Below are positions 1 to 7,137 of a stretch of 21,642 bases of DNA, one piece after another. The first letter of the stretch is position 1. Every line of letters begins with the position of its first letter. Made by a program: the position numbers and the translations under genes. The notes under the pieces are model-generated. The model did no database searches. It saw only the letters and a program-made list of their open reading frames with translations, and had not been told where the DNA came from. The DNA is from an uncultured Flavobacteriales bacterium (lineage in GTDB: Bacteria; Bacteroidota; Bacteroidia; Palsa-965), in assembly GCA_937974275.1 (NCBI GenBank), contig CALJIF010000131.1, positions 1 to 21,642 of the forward strand. Reading direction: 5' to 3'.

Positions 1-1
1 T

Positions 2-1165
2 GTTGGGGTATATATTCTGATGGAAAAAGTAAAACGTGATGCGAATCGTATTGACATTCCGAAGTTGCAACCTACCGATATCACCGGCGATCAATTGACC
101 GGAGGATACATTTTGAAATTGGATAAAAATTCGGGCGGCAGCGATCCGGGTTGGAATTCGCCTTACTTACCATGGCCTACGGGCGATTCTATTTACATCA
201 ATTATTACTATCCCGATGGAAATGACATTGTTCCGCAACAAGCCGCATACATTCAAGCTTATGTGGACAGTTTCGAAACCGCATTGATTGGTCCGAATTT
301 TATGCATCCTACATTAGGTTATCGTGCTTATGCGGATATCAACGCTTGTGTAGATGCGTTCATAATTCAAGAATTCACCAAGAGCATTGATGCGTATCGT
401 AAAAGTTTTTACATCTATAAAGACAAGTTCAGCAATGGTGGAAAGCTCGTGATGGCGCCGATTTGGGATTATGATTTAACCTACGGTAACGTTAATTTTT
501 GCGAAGGAGAAGATTACGCAGGATGGCAATACAACTTCAATTACATCTGTGGTGGCGACTATTGGTTAAATCCGTTTTGGTTCGAACGCATGACACAAGA
601 TTCTGTATTCATGCAACAAGTACGTTGTCGCTGGGAAGAATTGCGTGGCACCATTTTGAATACGAATTACATCAATGCATGGACAGATTCTACGGCCAAT
701 GCAATGAACGAAAGTCAAGATTGGAACTTCACCGTATGGCCGATCATGGGCGCGTATGTGTGGCCGAATTATTATGTAGGTCAAAACTATCAGGAAGAAG
801 TAGATACGTTGCAGTGGTGGATCAATCAGCGCATGTTGTGGTTGGATAACAATCTCGGTGGTCATCCGAACAATTGTAATCTCACCGGTATATCTGAACA
901 ACAAAATTTTAACGGTTCCATTTATCCGAATCCTGCGCAACAACAAACGCAAGTGTCGCTGTACCTGAAAAATGCGGGCATGATTCAAATCGAGCTCTAT
1001 AATAGCACCGGACAAAAGTGCAGTGAAGACGTAATATTTTCGGGTGTAACCGGAAATAATATTATCACGGTTCCATTGGACAATTTGTCCTCAGGCGTAT
1101 ATTTTATGAGCATTACAGCCGGAAAGAACCGTTGGACACAGCGTATTGTAGTGGCAAAACAGTAG
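2..1165 (+). CDS. CotH-kinase-like secreted protein with T9SS sorting domain (3' part)
   Basis: The reading frame is open from the first bases of the window (GVYILMEKVKRD is in frame, starting before the Met at position 20), so the 5' end lies outside. That opening matches the GVYxLxEKIKRD segment of CotH/H-type spore-coat kinase-like proteins. Numbering from Met-20, a D-rich stretch at 106-125 leads to a PIWDYDLTYGN motif at 147-156. D150 and D152 are in the position of the metal-binding acidic pair of CotH kinases. The last ~80 residues (SIYPNPAQQQ ... LSSGVYFMSI ... QRIVVAKQ) are a type A T9SS C-terminal sorting domain, so the protein is exported through the outer membrane and released or anchored at the surface. 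Family members phosphorylate proteins or are structural; the substrate here is unknown. CotH assignment is fairly secure and the T9SS domain is very secure. Confidence 0.85.
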   Translation, partial: VGVYILMEKVKRDANRIDIPKLQPTDITGDQLTGGYILKLDKNSGGSDPGWNSPYLPWPTGDSIYINYYYPDGNDIVPQQAAYIQAYVDSFETALIGPNFMHPTLGYRAYADINACVDAFIIQEFTKSIDAYRKSFYIYKDKFSNGGKLVMAPIWDYDLTYGNVNFCEGEDYAGWQYNFNYICGGDYWLNPFWFERMTQDSVFMQQVRCRWEELRGTILNTNYINAWTDSTANAMNESQDWNFTVWPIMGAYVWPNYYVGQNYQEEVDTLQWWINQRMLWLDNNLGGHPNNCNLTGISEQQNFNGSIYPNPAQQQTQVSLYLKNAGMIQIELYNSTGQKCSEDVIFSGVTGNNIITVPLDNLSSGVYFMSITAGKNRWTQRIVVAKQ

Positions 1166-1195
1166 TTTTGAACAAGTAATAAAATTGGGAATCAG

Positions 1196-1228
1196 TTGTA
1201 ACTTATCCCCGATACCACCGTAATTTCG
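1196..1228 (+). promoter_or_regulatory. Possible Bacteroidota-type promoter (weak)
   Basis: TTG at 1196-1198, a 22-nt spacer and TAATTTCG at 1221-1228 resemble the Bacteroidota pattern TTG-N19-23-TAnnTTTG with one mismatch. It would give a leader of about 20 nt ahead of the gene starting at 1251. The match is weak and could be chance in AT-rich DNA. Confidence 0.25.
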
Positions 1229-1250
1229 GGAAATAGAAAATATACCACCC

Positions 1251-1973
1251 ATGAGACGCATCATCACGTTCTTATTTACGACTGCACTATTGAGTGCCAT
1301 GTGTTTCACTTCTACTGAATCGAAAGCACAAAACACGATCGGCTTTTACACCAGTTCGTTTATCAACTTACCCGATACTGCGATTGATGGTGATACAGCA
1401 TTAGTTGGTATCGTGTTGCAGAATTTTTCCGACTCCATTACCTACTCACCAAATTACACCGTAGATATTGTCGGTTACATTGACACCGGCGCAACCGTTA
1501 TTCCATTGTACTTCGGCGCCTATCAGGGTTTCATTCTTCCTTCAGATACCGTGGTGCTGCAAACCACATATCAAATAAGAAGTGTACAAAACCAGGGATT
1601 GTTGCGCATTGGCGGAAATGTTATTGTTGTATGGCCGTTGCCGAACGATCCGAATTTCAGTTCTAATCTGGATACCATCAGCCAAATTGTTTTTGTGCAC
1701 CCGATGTGGATGGGCATCAGTGATCATGAAAAAGAAGTCCATCTGCTAAGAGTATATCCTGTGCCAAGCAACGGCCCCATTCAATTTACCAATCGCGATG
1801 CGAGCAATCCAATGCAATTCCTGGAAGTGCTGGATCTCACCGGTAAAAGTGTTTTCGCAAGCCCGATCAACAACAGTGCCGTTGATTTGAGCCATTTGCC
1901 CAAAGGCATGTACATGCTGCGTTCTACGATGAAGAACGGTGAATCGCAAACGCTACGAATAGTTTTAGAATAA
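1251..1973 (+). CDS. Small secreted protein with T9SS type A sorting domain
   Basis: The 240-residue protein starts with a clear signal peptide (residues 1-26: basic MRRIITF, hydrophobic core, SKA|QN cleavage site). The middle (~28-155) is beta-rich, with repeated Asp/Thr-rich strands and no motif I recognise; it may be an Ig-like or adhesin-like fold. Residues ~165-240 form a T9SS sorting domain (VYPVPSNGPIQF ... LEVLDLTGKSVF ... LPKGMYMLRS ... LRIVLE). It is therefore predicted to cross the inner membrane by Sec and the outer membrane by T9SS. It lies 85 bp after the CotH-like gene on the same strand and ends just before a strong terminator. The two could be co-transcribed cargo genes, although a weak promoter-like sequence lies between them. 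Specific function unknown. Confidence 0.88.
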   Translation: MRRIITFLFTTALLSAMCFTSTESKAQNTIGFYTSSFINLPDTAIDGDTALVGIVLQNFSDSITYSPNYTVDIVGYIDTGATVIPLYFGAYQGFILPSDTVVLQTTYQIRSVQNQGLLRIGGNVIVVWPLPNDPNFSSNLDTISQIVFVHPMWMGISDHEKEVHLLRVYPVPSNGPIQFTNRDASNPMQFLEVLDLTGKSVFASPINNSAVDLSHLPKGMYMLRSTMKNGESQTLRIVLE

Positions 1974-1991
1974 CATACACTCGCTCAACAC

Positions 1992-2024
1992 AAAAAAGGC
2001 TTCCGATGTGGAAGCCTTATTAAT
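1992..2024. terminator. Bidirectional intrinsic terminator
   Basis: A perfect 9-bp stem, AAGGCTTCC (1996-2004) and GGAAGCCTT (2010-2018), with loop GATGT, is flanked by an A-run (1992-1997) on the left and ATTAATTT on the right. It can therefore terminate the + transcript ending at 1973. On the - strand, where the stem is followed by TTTTTT, it can terminate the carbonic anhydrase transcript ending at 2027. It lies exactly between two convergent genes, as expected. Confidence 0.9.
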
Positions 2025-2026
2025 TT

Positions 2027-2674
2027 CTATGCATTTTTCATGTGCATGCAGTCGTCAAAAAATTCTACCACACCGGTATCGATGTCATAGTTACCACCGA
2101 CCAATGCAATTTGTCCATTGTTGATCATCTCCTCCAGAATATGACTGCGTTGTATGATGCTGTTTACGGTGCGTTTCACATTCAACACAGCAACGTTCTC
2201 TACAAAGCGTGCATTCTTAGAAGAACGATCCGTAGTGGTTTCGCGTTCGGCATAAATAGCCGGTTGAATTTTTGATAACAACTCCGTTAAGTTGCCCATT
2301 TCCACGTGATCGCAAGCTCCTTTGATAGCACCGCATTTCGTGTGGCCTAAAACCACGATCAATTTACTTCCGGCAACTTTGCAGGCAAATTCCATGGAAC
2401 CGAGAATGTCCGTATTCAATACATTGCCTGCAATACGAATAGAAAAAATATCACCCAAACCCTGATCGAAAATTAACTCTGCGGAAGTGCGACTATCAAT
2501 GCAACTTAAAATAACAGCAAATGGAAATTGTCCGTCGCTGGTGATGTTCACTTGTTCCAGCAAATCGCGATGCGCCATCAGGTTATCGCAAAAACGTTTG
2601 TTTCCATTCTTCAAAAGATCGAGCGCCATCTGAGGCGTGATCTTGTCCTGCATATCTTTCGTGAGTGTCTTCAT
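2027..2674 (-). CDS. Beta-class carbonic anhydrase
   Basis: This 215-residue protein should interconvert CO2 and bicarbonate in the cytoplasm. The beta-class zinc site is visible: CIDSR at 58-62 (Zn ligand Cys58 and the conserved Asp60/Arg62 dyad) and HTKCGA at 111-116 (Zn ligands His111 and Cys114). SMEFAC (93-98) and the C-terminal NGQIALVGGNYDIDTGVVEF segment also fit the family. The sequence has no signal peptide. Length is normal. The gene lies 36 bp behind the DAHP synthase/chorismate mutase gene on the same strand, so it may be the distal gene of a two-gene transcript. A hairpin sits 3 nt before the ATG (see 2678-2697). The downstream end is a shared bidirectional terminator. Confidence 0.95.
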   Translation of the reverse strand: MKTLTKDMQDKITPQMALDLLKNGNKRFCDNLMAHRDLLEQVNITSDGQFPFAVILSCIDSRTSAELIFDQGLGDIFSIRIAGNVLNTDILGSMEFACKVAGSKLIVVLGHTKCGAIKGACDHVEMGNLTELLSKIQPAIYAERETTTDRSSKNARFVENVAVLNVKRTVNSIIQRSHILEEMINNGQIALVGGNYDIDTGVVEFFDDCMHMKNA

Positions 2675-2677
2675 TGT

Positions 2678-2697
2678 CGCTAAATAGATGTTTAGCG
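2678..2697 (-). promoter_or_regulatory. Hairpin immediately before the carbonic anhydrase start codon
   Basis: An inverted repeat CGCTAAA (2678-2684) and TTTAGCG (2691-2697), with a 6-nt loop, lies in the 36-bp gap after DAHP synthase/chorismate mutase and ends 3 nt before the carbonic anhydrase ATG (on the - strand). In RNA it would block the ribosome landing zone or stabilise a processed 5' end. No T-run follows, so it is not a standard terminator. Function is inferred. Confidence 0.4.
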
Positions 2698-2710
2698 CAA
2701 TATATCGGTG

Positions 2711-3832
2711 TTACTTGTATTGTGCAACTCCGGTTTCCGCATGCGGATTGTTCATCACTTCGTTTTGCTTGCGAATAGAGGCTTTGTGAAGCACTTCGCA
2801 CAACGCGACGATAATATCTTTATCAATTTTTAACATTTGCCCGGTATCACCGCGCGTCTGCAAAATTTCAATCCATCGTTCCAATTGCAAAATCGTCACG
2901 CCGTGTTTTTTCTTAATCGCACCAATTTGCGCCACCACTTCTTGTCTGCGGGCCAACATGTGCAGCAATTCTTCATCAATACCATCAATCACCTCACGCA
3001 GAGCTTTCAGATCGCTTTCAAATTCAGGATGTGCGGCACTCACATCACGATACAACAAATCATTCAGCAACTCGAAATAACGTGTTGGTGTAAATTGTTG
3101 TTGTGCATCACTCTTCGCCGCATCGGGATCGGGATGTACTTCAATCATCAATCCCGCCATGTTTAAGTCCATAGCTTTTTGCGCCACTTGCGGAATTAAT
3201 TCGCGTGTTCCGGCAATATGACTCGGATCGCAAATAACAGGCAATTCAGGAACTGTGGCTTGTAATTCGATAGGAATTTCCCACAAAGGAGCGTTCCTGT
3301 AATTGGTTTTAATCGCCGTATGAAACCCGCGATGCACTGCAGCCAACTTGGTAATGCCGGCACGATGCAGTCGCTCTAAAGCGCCCAGCCACAACGCCAA
3401 ATCGGGATGCACCGGATTTTTAACCATCACGGGAATTCCTGTTCCTGCAACAGCATCAGCTATTTCCTGCACCGAAAACGGATTAACCGTAGTACGCGCA
3501 CCAATCCACAACACATCCACGCCGTATTTCAAGGCCAGCTCCACATGTTCTGCAGTAGCCACTTCCACGGTTGTGCGCATTCCTGTTTCCTTCTTCACAT
3601 CGGCCAGCCACTGCAAAGCCGTTTCACCTTCACCTTCAAATGCTCCGGGACGTGTGCGCGGTTTCCATACGCCGGCTCGCATCAAGCTCGTGCGACCATC
3701 TGCCGCTAAGGCTTTTGCAACCGCTAATAACTGCTCCGCCGATTCTGCACCACAAGGCCCGGCAATGTGAAGTGTTTTCCACAAAGGCCCTACAAACTGC
3801 AGGAATTCGGAATGTTGGATGCTACTTTTCAC
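2711..3832 (-). CDS. Bifunctional DAHP synthase / chorismate mutase (AroQ type)
   Basis: The 373-residue protein fuses two steps of aromatic amino acid synthesis. Residues ~15-260 are a DAHP synthase of the KDO8P-synthase-like class: AGPCGAES (24-31, catalytic/metal Cys27), AGVWKPRTRPG (53-63), VKNP (138-141), CDPSH (201-205) and EVHPDPD (231-237). Residues ~275-365 are an AroQ chorismate mutase (LKALREVIDGIDEELL at 275-290, RRQEVVAQIGAIKKKHG, ILQTRG). It condenses PEP and erythrose-4-phosphate and separately converts chorismate to prephenate; the fused mutase may act as the feedback-sensing module. The usual GPCSAE serine is Gly here. No ATG exists upstream of the conserved core, so a GTG start at 3832 is chosen. 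A -7 box lies 35 nt upstream of it. Transcribed away from the small ORF at 3946 and toward carbonic anhydrase. Confidence 0.94.
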   Translation of the reverse strand: MKSSIQHSEFLQFVGPLWKTLHIAGPCGAESAEQLLAVAKALAADGRTSLMRAGVWKPRTRPGAFEGEGETALQWLADVKKETGMRTTVEVATAEHVELALKYGVDVLWIGARTTVNPFSVQEIADAVAGTGIPVMVKNPVHPDLALWLGALERLHRAGITKLAAVHRGFHTAIKTNYRNAPLWEIPIELQATVPELPVICDPSHIAGTRELIPQVAQKAMDLNMAGLMIEVHPDPDAAKSDAQQQFTPTRYFELLNDLLYRDVSAAHPEFESDLKALREVIDGIDEELLHMLARRQEVVAQIGAIKKKHGVTILQLERWIEILQTRGDTGQMLKIDKDIIVALCEVLHKASIRKQNEVMNNPHAETGVAQYK

Positions 3833-3867
3833 TGTACTTATAACAGATCCGGGAATAAATTGTTGTG

Positions 3868-3875
3868 CAAAGATA
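3868..3875 (-). promoter_or_regulatory. -7 promoter element for the DAHP synthase/chorismate mutase gene
   Basis: On the - strand, 3875 to 3868 read TATCTTTG, a perfect match to the Bacteroidota -7 consensus TAnnTTTG. It would start transcription about 30 nt before the GTG start at 3832. No good TTG element was found at the usual spacing, so only the -7 half is supported. Confidence 0.5.
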
Positions 3876-3910
3876 CACCACTTCCCGACCGAAATACCCT
3901 AAACAAGGTA

Positions 3911-3941
3911 TTGCATCCAAGTCCCGTTCATTGGAAATTCG
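3911..3941 (+). promoter_or_regulatory. Candidate promoter of the small Cys/Lys-rich ORF
   Basis: TTG at 3911-3913, a 20-nt spacer and GAAATTCG at 3934-3941 approximate the Bacteroidota promoter (two mismatches in the -7 box). The ATG at 3946 follows after only 4 nt, which would give a leaderless or nearly leaderless message. Support is modest. Confidence 0.3.
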
Positions 3942-3945
3942 CAAC

Positions 3946-4089
3946 ATGCTTCAGCACGAAACAATCATTCCCGGCCAGCGACCTTGCATTTTTCATCAGT
4001 TGATAGAACTGGAAATGAAAAAGAAGAAGTCGTGCTGTAAAAAATGGAAGAAAGCGAAGCGTTGTAAAAAATGCCCGGCACACGGGTAG
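3946..4089 (+). CDS. Candidate small Cys/Lys-rich protein (47 aa)
   Basis: An ATG at 3946 opens a 47-codon frame that exactly fills the gap between the divergent DAHP synthase gene and the convergent SCO1 gene (4 bp between stops). The N-terminal half (MLQHETIIPGQRPCIFHQLI) looks like normal globular protein. The C-terminal half is very basic with a regular cysteine pattern, KKSCCKKWKKAKRCKKCP, ending 4 residues before the stop. Paired CC and CxxC spacing suggests metal binding or nucleic-acid contact. I have the impression that similar Lys/Cys tails occur in other Bacteroidota small proteins, but I cannot verify this here. No signal peptide. Upstream in-frame codons exist to 3865, but residues before Met-3946 look unstructured. 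A shorter start at 4015 would lose the N-terminal half. Function unknown. Confidence 0.5.
   Translation: MLQHETIIPGQRPCIFHQLIELEMKKKKSCCKKWKKAKRCKKCPAHG
4066..4086 (-). terminator. Possible weak terminator after the SCO1 gene
   Basis: Read on the - strand, CCCG-TGTGC-CGGG is followed closely by a T6 run (the complement of AAAAAA at 4066-4071). The stem is only 4 GC pairs and overlaps the end of the small + strand ORF, so this is a weak call. Confidence 0.3.
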
Positions 4090-4093
4090 TGAT

Positions 4094-4756
4094 TTATTTC
4101 AATTCCGCCAGCAGCACATCCATCTCCGCCAATAAACGATCAACGTCTTTGGGATCCGTACCATCATACATACCGCGGATGTAACCGTTATGATCGACCA
4201 ACGCGAAATTATTGGAGTGCACAAAATCTTCTTTGCCCCCATCTCCACGTGTATCGGATAATAAATAGCTTGTGCGCGCCAGATCATACAAATGCGCTTT
4301 GTCGCCGGTAACAAAATGCCACTTACCTTTTTCTTTGATGTGTTTTTCCGCATACCCGCGTAAAACAGGCACGCTGTCGTTTTCAGGATTAACCGTATGC
4401 GATAGTAACAACACGCGATCATCTTTACGATACTTCACCATCACACGATCCATCTGATTCGTCATCTTCGGACAAATGCCCTGACACGTGGTGAAGAAAA
4501 AATCAACCACGGTTATTTTACCTGAAAAATCTTTACGTGTAATAGTATCGCCGTACTGATTCACGACCTTGAAGTCTTTGACTTTATGATTGTCGTTGGG
4601 AGCGATGTTGTTTTGTAATTCTGCTGCGATTGGATTGAAGATGGGCAATTGACGCAATGCACCACCTTGCTGATTAACATGCCATACGTAATAAGCAACC
4701 GCGATGATGCCTAATGCCAACACCACTACCGATAAATTGACCCACACTTTTTTCAT
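4094..4756 (-). CDS. SCO1/SenC/PrrC-family copper chaperone, membrane-anchored
   Basis: The 220-residue protein has an N-terminal membrane anchor (~7-26) followed by a periplasmic thioredoxin-fold domain. The copper site of SCO proteins is visible: Cys91 and Cys95 in TTCQGICPKM, and His180 in DFVHSNNFALVDH, which aligns with the VDHT histidine of SCO1. SCO proteins deliver copper to, or reduce the cysteines of, the CuA centre of cytochrome c oxidase. Other family features are VNPENDSVPVLRGYAEKH (122-139) and KWHFVTGD (145-152). It is the first clear gene of a - strand group but is followed only by the small + ORF. It has its own -7 box nearly touching the ATG (4761-4768), so its mRNA may be leaderless. 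Confidence 0.93.
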   Translation of the reverse strand: MKKVWVNLSVVVLALGIIAVAYYVWHVNQQGGALRQLPIFNPIAAELQNNIAPNDNHKVKDFKVVNQYGDTITRKDFSGKITVVDFFFTTCQGICPKMTNQMDRVMVKYRKDDRVLLLSHTVNPENDSVPVLRGYAEKHIKEKGKWHFVTGDKAHLYDLARTSYLLSDTRGDGGKEDFVHSNNFALVDHNGYIRGMYDGTDPKDVDRLLAEMDVLLAELK

Positions 4757-4760
4757 ACCG

Positions 4761-4768
4761 CAAAGTTA
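4761..4768 (-). promoter_or_regulatory. -7 box abutting the SCO1 start codon
   Basis: The - strand reads TAACTTTG (4768 to 4761), a perfect TAnnTTTG, then CGGT and the ATG at 4756. With initiation normally about 4-6 nt after this box, transcription would begin at or next to the start codon. No TTG was found at the usual spacing. Confidence 0.5.
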
Positions 4769-4796
4769 TGGAGCTATTATCAATATGCTTCGCTGT

Positions 4797-6494
4797 TTAA
4801 CGGAATTCGTAGTCAACTCCTGTTACCTGAGATAACAAGGTTTCCGGCGCATCCAAAATACGCGCATTATGCGGTGGCGTGGGCGTTACGGGGGAATTCT
4901 GTTTCAAATATTCGATCATCGCTTGATGCAAAGTCGTGCCCGTATTTTTAGGTTCTTTAACACCTCGCATACGACATAACATATCTTCCGGATCACCATC
5001 GCGTTCGCACGCCAAAATACTATACGTTTTATCCATGTTCAGCGCTTCGCCCTTCACTCTCACCGATTGTACTCGCTTCCCGGCTTCTTCAAACGCTTTG
5101 AATTCCACTTCCATTCCTTTGAACTTAATCACCCAACCACCAAAGCGTTTAGAAGCGTCTTTCGCGAATACATTATTCAATTCCTTTTCCAGCCACTCCA
5201 TAATTTGCCTACCCGTAACTTTTCCGGTTCTCACATTACTATCGACAGGCAACATATCAAAAATGTATCCGTGCGTTATAGGAATATTGCCTGTTTTATC
5301 ACGTGTTACGTTCGGCTGGCAAAAACGAAATCCGTTGGACAACACGATATCAATTTCAGGAAACTTCCAATTCAATCCGTTAAGAATCATCGTGTCAATA
5401 GGATTCTCAACCACGAAATAGCGATACAATGGAATCGTACTGTAACCAATCACTTCGTTGATCATCGGCTTATGTGGCAATTCATTTTTATCCACTAATG
5501 CCTGCACGTCTTTCTGAGGCTTAATTTTCGCTGCATTCACCTCCAGCAATTCATAACGATCGCCGGTAATCTTGCCATTCTCTAAGGTCAATTCTAATTT
5601 CCCTACGAATGAACCAAATGCTCCCGGCTCAACGACTTTACTATATGTGCATACGATAGGCTTACGCACACGTTCATGCGTATCGCCGCCGAAAATATAA
5701 TCTACGCCTTTGCATTCCGGCATATTCGCCAATGCAATTTGTTGCGACAAACCTAAATGCGCCAACATGATGACAAAATCACATTGCTCTTGTTCACGCA
5801 ACACTTCAACATAATGCGCTAAATTCTCTTCGGGCTTGGTGTACAAAATTCCTTTACTGTAATTCGGACTTTGGCGAATAGGAACCAACGGATCGGTGTA
5901 ACCTAAAAACCCAATTTTTACACCGGCTACAGACCAGGTGTAATACGGTTGGAAAATCAATTCGCCACGTTTTCCATCACCCAAATCATGATACATATTC
6001 GCACACACCTTAGGCGCATTTAAAGCACCCAACAGCGTTTGCATGTTCTTCTTTCCGTAAATCACTTCCCAGTTACCGGGAAGAAATAAATCGTAACACA
6101 AGGAATTTAATATCGGAATAAACGCCTGCCCCGTTGTTTTAACACTCAATGCACTTCCCTGAAACATGTCGCCGGTATCCACCACAAACGTGTTCGGATT
6201 CTTTTTTCGATGCTCATCAATTAAAGATGTCAGCTGTGCGTAACCACCGGTCTTGCGAAATACCGCTGCATTATTTTCCCAGAACAATTCATCGTGAGGA
6301 TGAACCTGACAATGCACGTCGGTAGTTTGTAAAATAGTAAGCGTGGTTTTCGCAACAGGCTTTTTATTAATGACCTGACCGGAATCAACAACTTGCTCTT
6401 CCGGGTTTGCAGATAGCAATGATGGAGCCACTGCAGCACCTAAGCCGGCTAAGCCAATCTTCTTAATAAAATCTCTTCTTTCGTTGTGGTCCAT
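4797..6494 (-). CDS. Tat-exported metallophosphoesterase, 5'-nucleotidase/SoxB-like
   Basis: The 565-residue protein begins with a twin-arginine signal (RRDFIKK at 6-12 and a hydrophobic stretch ending SLLSA), so it is exported folded, with its metals. The N-terminal calcineurin-like phosphoesterase domain (~52-280) shows D59-V-H61, D106-T-G-D109, N141-W-E and LAH246LG. A 5'-nucleotidase C-terminal domain follows (~355-530; LSNGFRF, GYIFDMLPVDSNV). UshA-type enzymes hydrolyse nucleotides. SoxB, from the same superfamily, hydrolyses a thiosulfate adduct in sulfur oxidation. Two active-site motifs deviate here: GNWE instead of GNHE, and GGDTHE (269-274) where UshA-type proteins have GGH. No other sox gene is visible. 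A general 5'-nucleotidase label is therefore only approximate. It lies between the SCO1 and YdeI-like genes, 80 bp after the latter. Confidence 0.88.
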   Translation of the reverse strand: MDHNERRDFIKKIGLAGLGAAVAPSLLSANPEEQVVDSGQVINKKPVAKTTLTILQTTDVHCQVHPHDELFWENNAAVFRKTGGYAQLTSLIDEHRKKNPNTFVVDTGDMFQGSALSVKTTGQAFIPILNSLCYDLFLPGNWEVIYGKKNMQTLLGALNAPKVCANMYHDLGDGKRGELIFQPYYTWSVAGVKIGFLGYTDPLVPIRQSPNYSKGILYTKPEENLAHYVEVLREQEQCDFVIMLAHLGLSQQIALANMPECKGVDYIFGGDTHERVRKPIVCTYSKVVEPGAFGSFVGKLELTLENGKITGDRYELLEVNAAKIKPQKDVQALVDKNELPHKPMINEVIGYSTIPLYRYFVVENPIDTMILNGLNWKFPEIDIVLSNGFRFCQPNVTRDKTGNIPITHGYIFDMLPVDSNVRTGKVTGRQIMEWLEKELNNVFAKDASKRFGGWVIKFKGMEVEFKAFEEAGKRVQSVRVKGEALNMDKTYSILACERDGDPEDMLCRMRGVKEPKNTGTTLHQAMIEYLKQNSPVTPTPPHNARILDAPETLLSQVTGVDYEFR

Positions 6495-6574
6495 AATCGT
6501 GCAATAATATTGTAAAGTACGAAGATCTGTAATGCGAAAAGGAATAAATGTGACCTGAGTTACATTACGCTGCC

Positions 6575-7057
6575 TTACTTGTTCTTGCGTTTCAAAAACT
6601 CTTCACGAATGCGGCTTCCGATATGAATGCACCGCTTAATGCGAGTGTCCAATGTTTTCGCGCTATCGATATAATGTAAAAATCCACGTTGATAACCGGC
6701 AGGAAGCTGCTTGAACATGTCCATGGTTTCCGGTTCTTGTGAAAGATATTCTGCAAATTCTTCCGGAACAGGAAAGCCGAATTCGCTATTATCTTCTTGC
6801 AAGGAAATAACAATAGTGGTGTTGGCTTCCACTTTCGACTTCTTTACCTTGTCCTTACTCAGCGTAATGTACATGTCCTTGCTTCCTTTAACGGGACGCA
6901 ACGCACATGGAAAAGTAAATCCGTTAACCGTTGCAAGCACACGCTGCAGTTTCCCTGTTACGAATTTCGGAAGCTGTTTGGCGTTGATCGTCAATTGTAA
7001 ATTGAAATACTGTTCCCCGACTTCGGTAACGAATGCTTTGGATTTGTGTGTTGCCAT
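6575..7057 (-). CDS. YdeI/OmdA-like protein (DUF1905 + bacteriocin-protection domain)
   Basis: In this 160-residue protein, residues ~5-95 form a small beta-barrel of the DUF1905 type (FNLQLTINAKQLPKFV ... GFTFPCALRPVKGSKDMYITL). Residues ~100-158 match the YdeI/OmdA family (PVPEEFAEYLSQEPETMDMFKQLPAGYQRGFLHYIDSAKTLDTRIKR), where LPxGYxRxxLxxIxxAKxxxTRxxR is characteristic. OmdA-family proteins are linked to bacteriocin resistance in some bacteria, but the biochemical role is unclear. No signal peptide, so probably cytoplasmic. The gene is divergent from the BBP2 porin (80 bp apart) and upstream of the metallophosphoesterase. No convincing -7 box was seen before it. Confidence 0.85.
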   Translation of the reverse strand: MATHKSKAFVTEVGEQYFNLQLTINAKQLPKFVTGKLQRVLATVNGFTFPCALRPVKGSKDMYITLSKDKVKKSKVEANTTIVISLQEDNSEFGFPVPEEFAEYLSQEPETMDMFKQLPAGYQRGFLHYIDSAKTLDTRIKRCIHIGSRIREEFLKRKNK

Positions 7058-7123
7058 TAACTAATATTAAATAGTGCAGATAGATTCGTAACGGTATCGA
7101 AACTTTGGCACTACGAATATATG

Positions 7124-7131
7124 TACATTCG
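7124..7131 (+). promoter_or_regulatory. -7-like box before the BBP2 porin gene
   Basis: TACATTCG (7124-7131) differs from TAnnTTTG by one base. It lies 6 nt before the ATG at 7138. CTTTGG at 7103-7108 could serve as an upstream element but the spacer is short (16 nt). Confidence 0.35.
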
Positions 7132-7137
7132 CAAAAG

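Noticed and set aside
3865..3945. Upstream extension of the small Cys/Lys-rich ORF to a start at 3865
   Set aside because: The extra residues look unstructured and overlap the divergent promoter of the DAHP synthase/chorismate mutase gene; the ATG at 3946 sits behind a promoter-like pattern.
4797..6494. Calling the metallophosphoesterase SoxB
   Set aside because: The SoxB motif GHWE is GNWE here and no soxA, soxX, soxY, soxZ or soxC neighbour is visible, so a sulfur-oxidation role is not supported.
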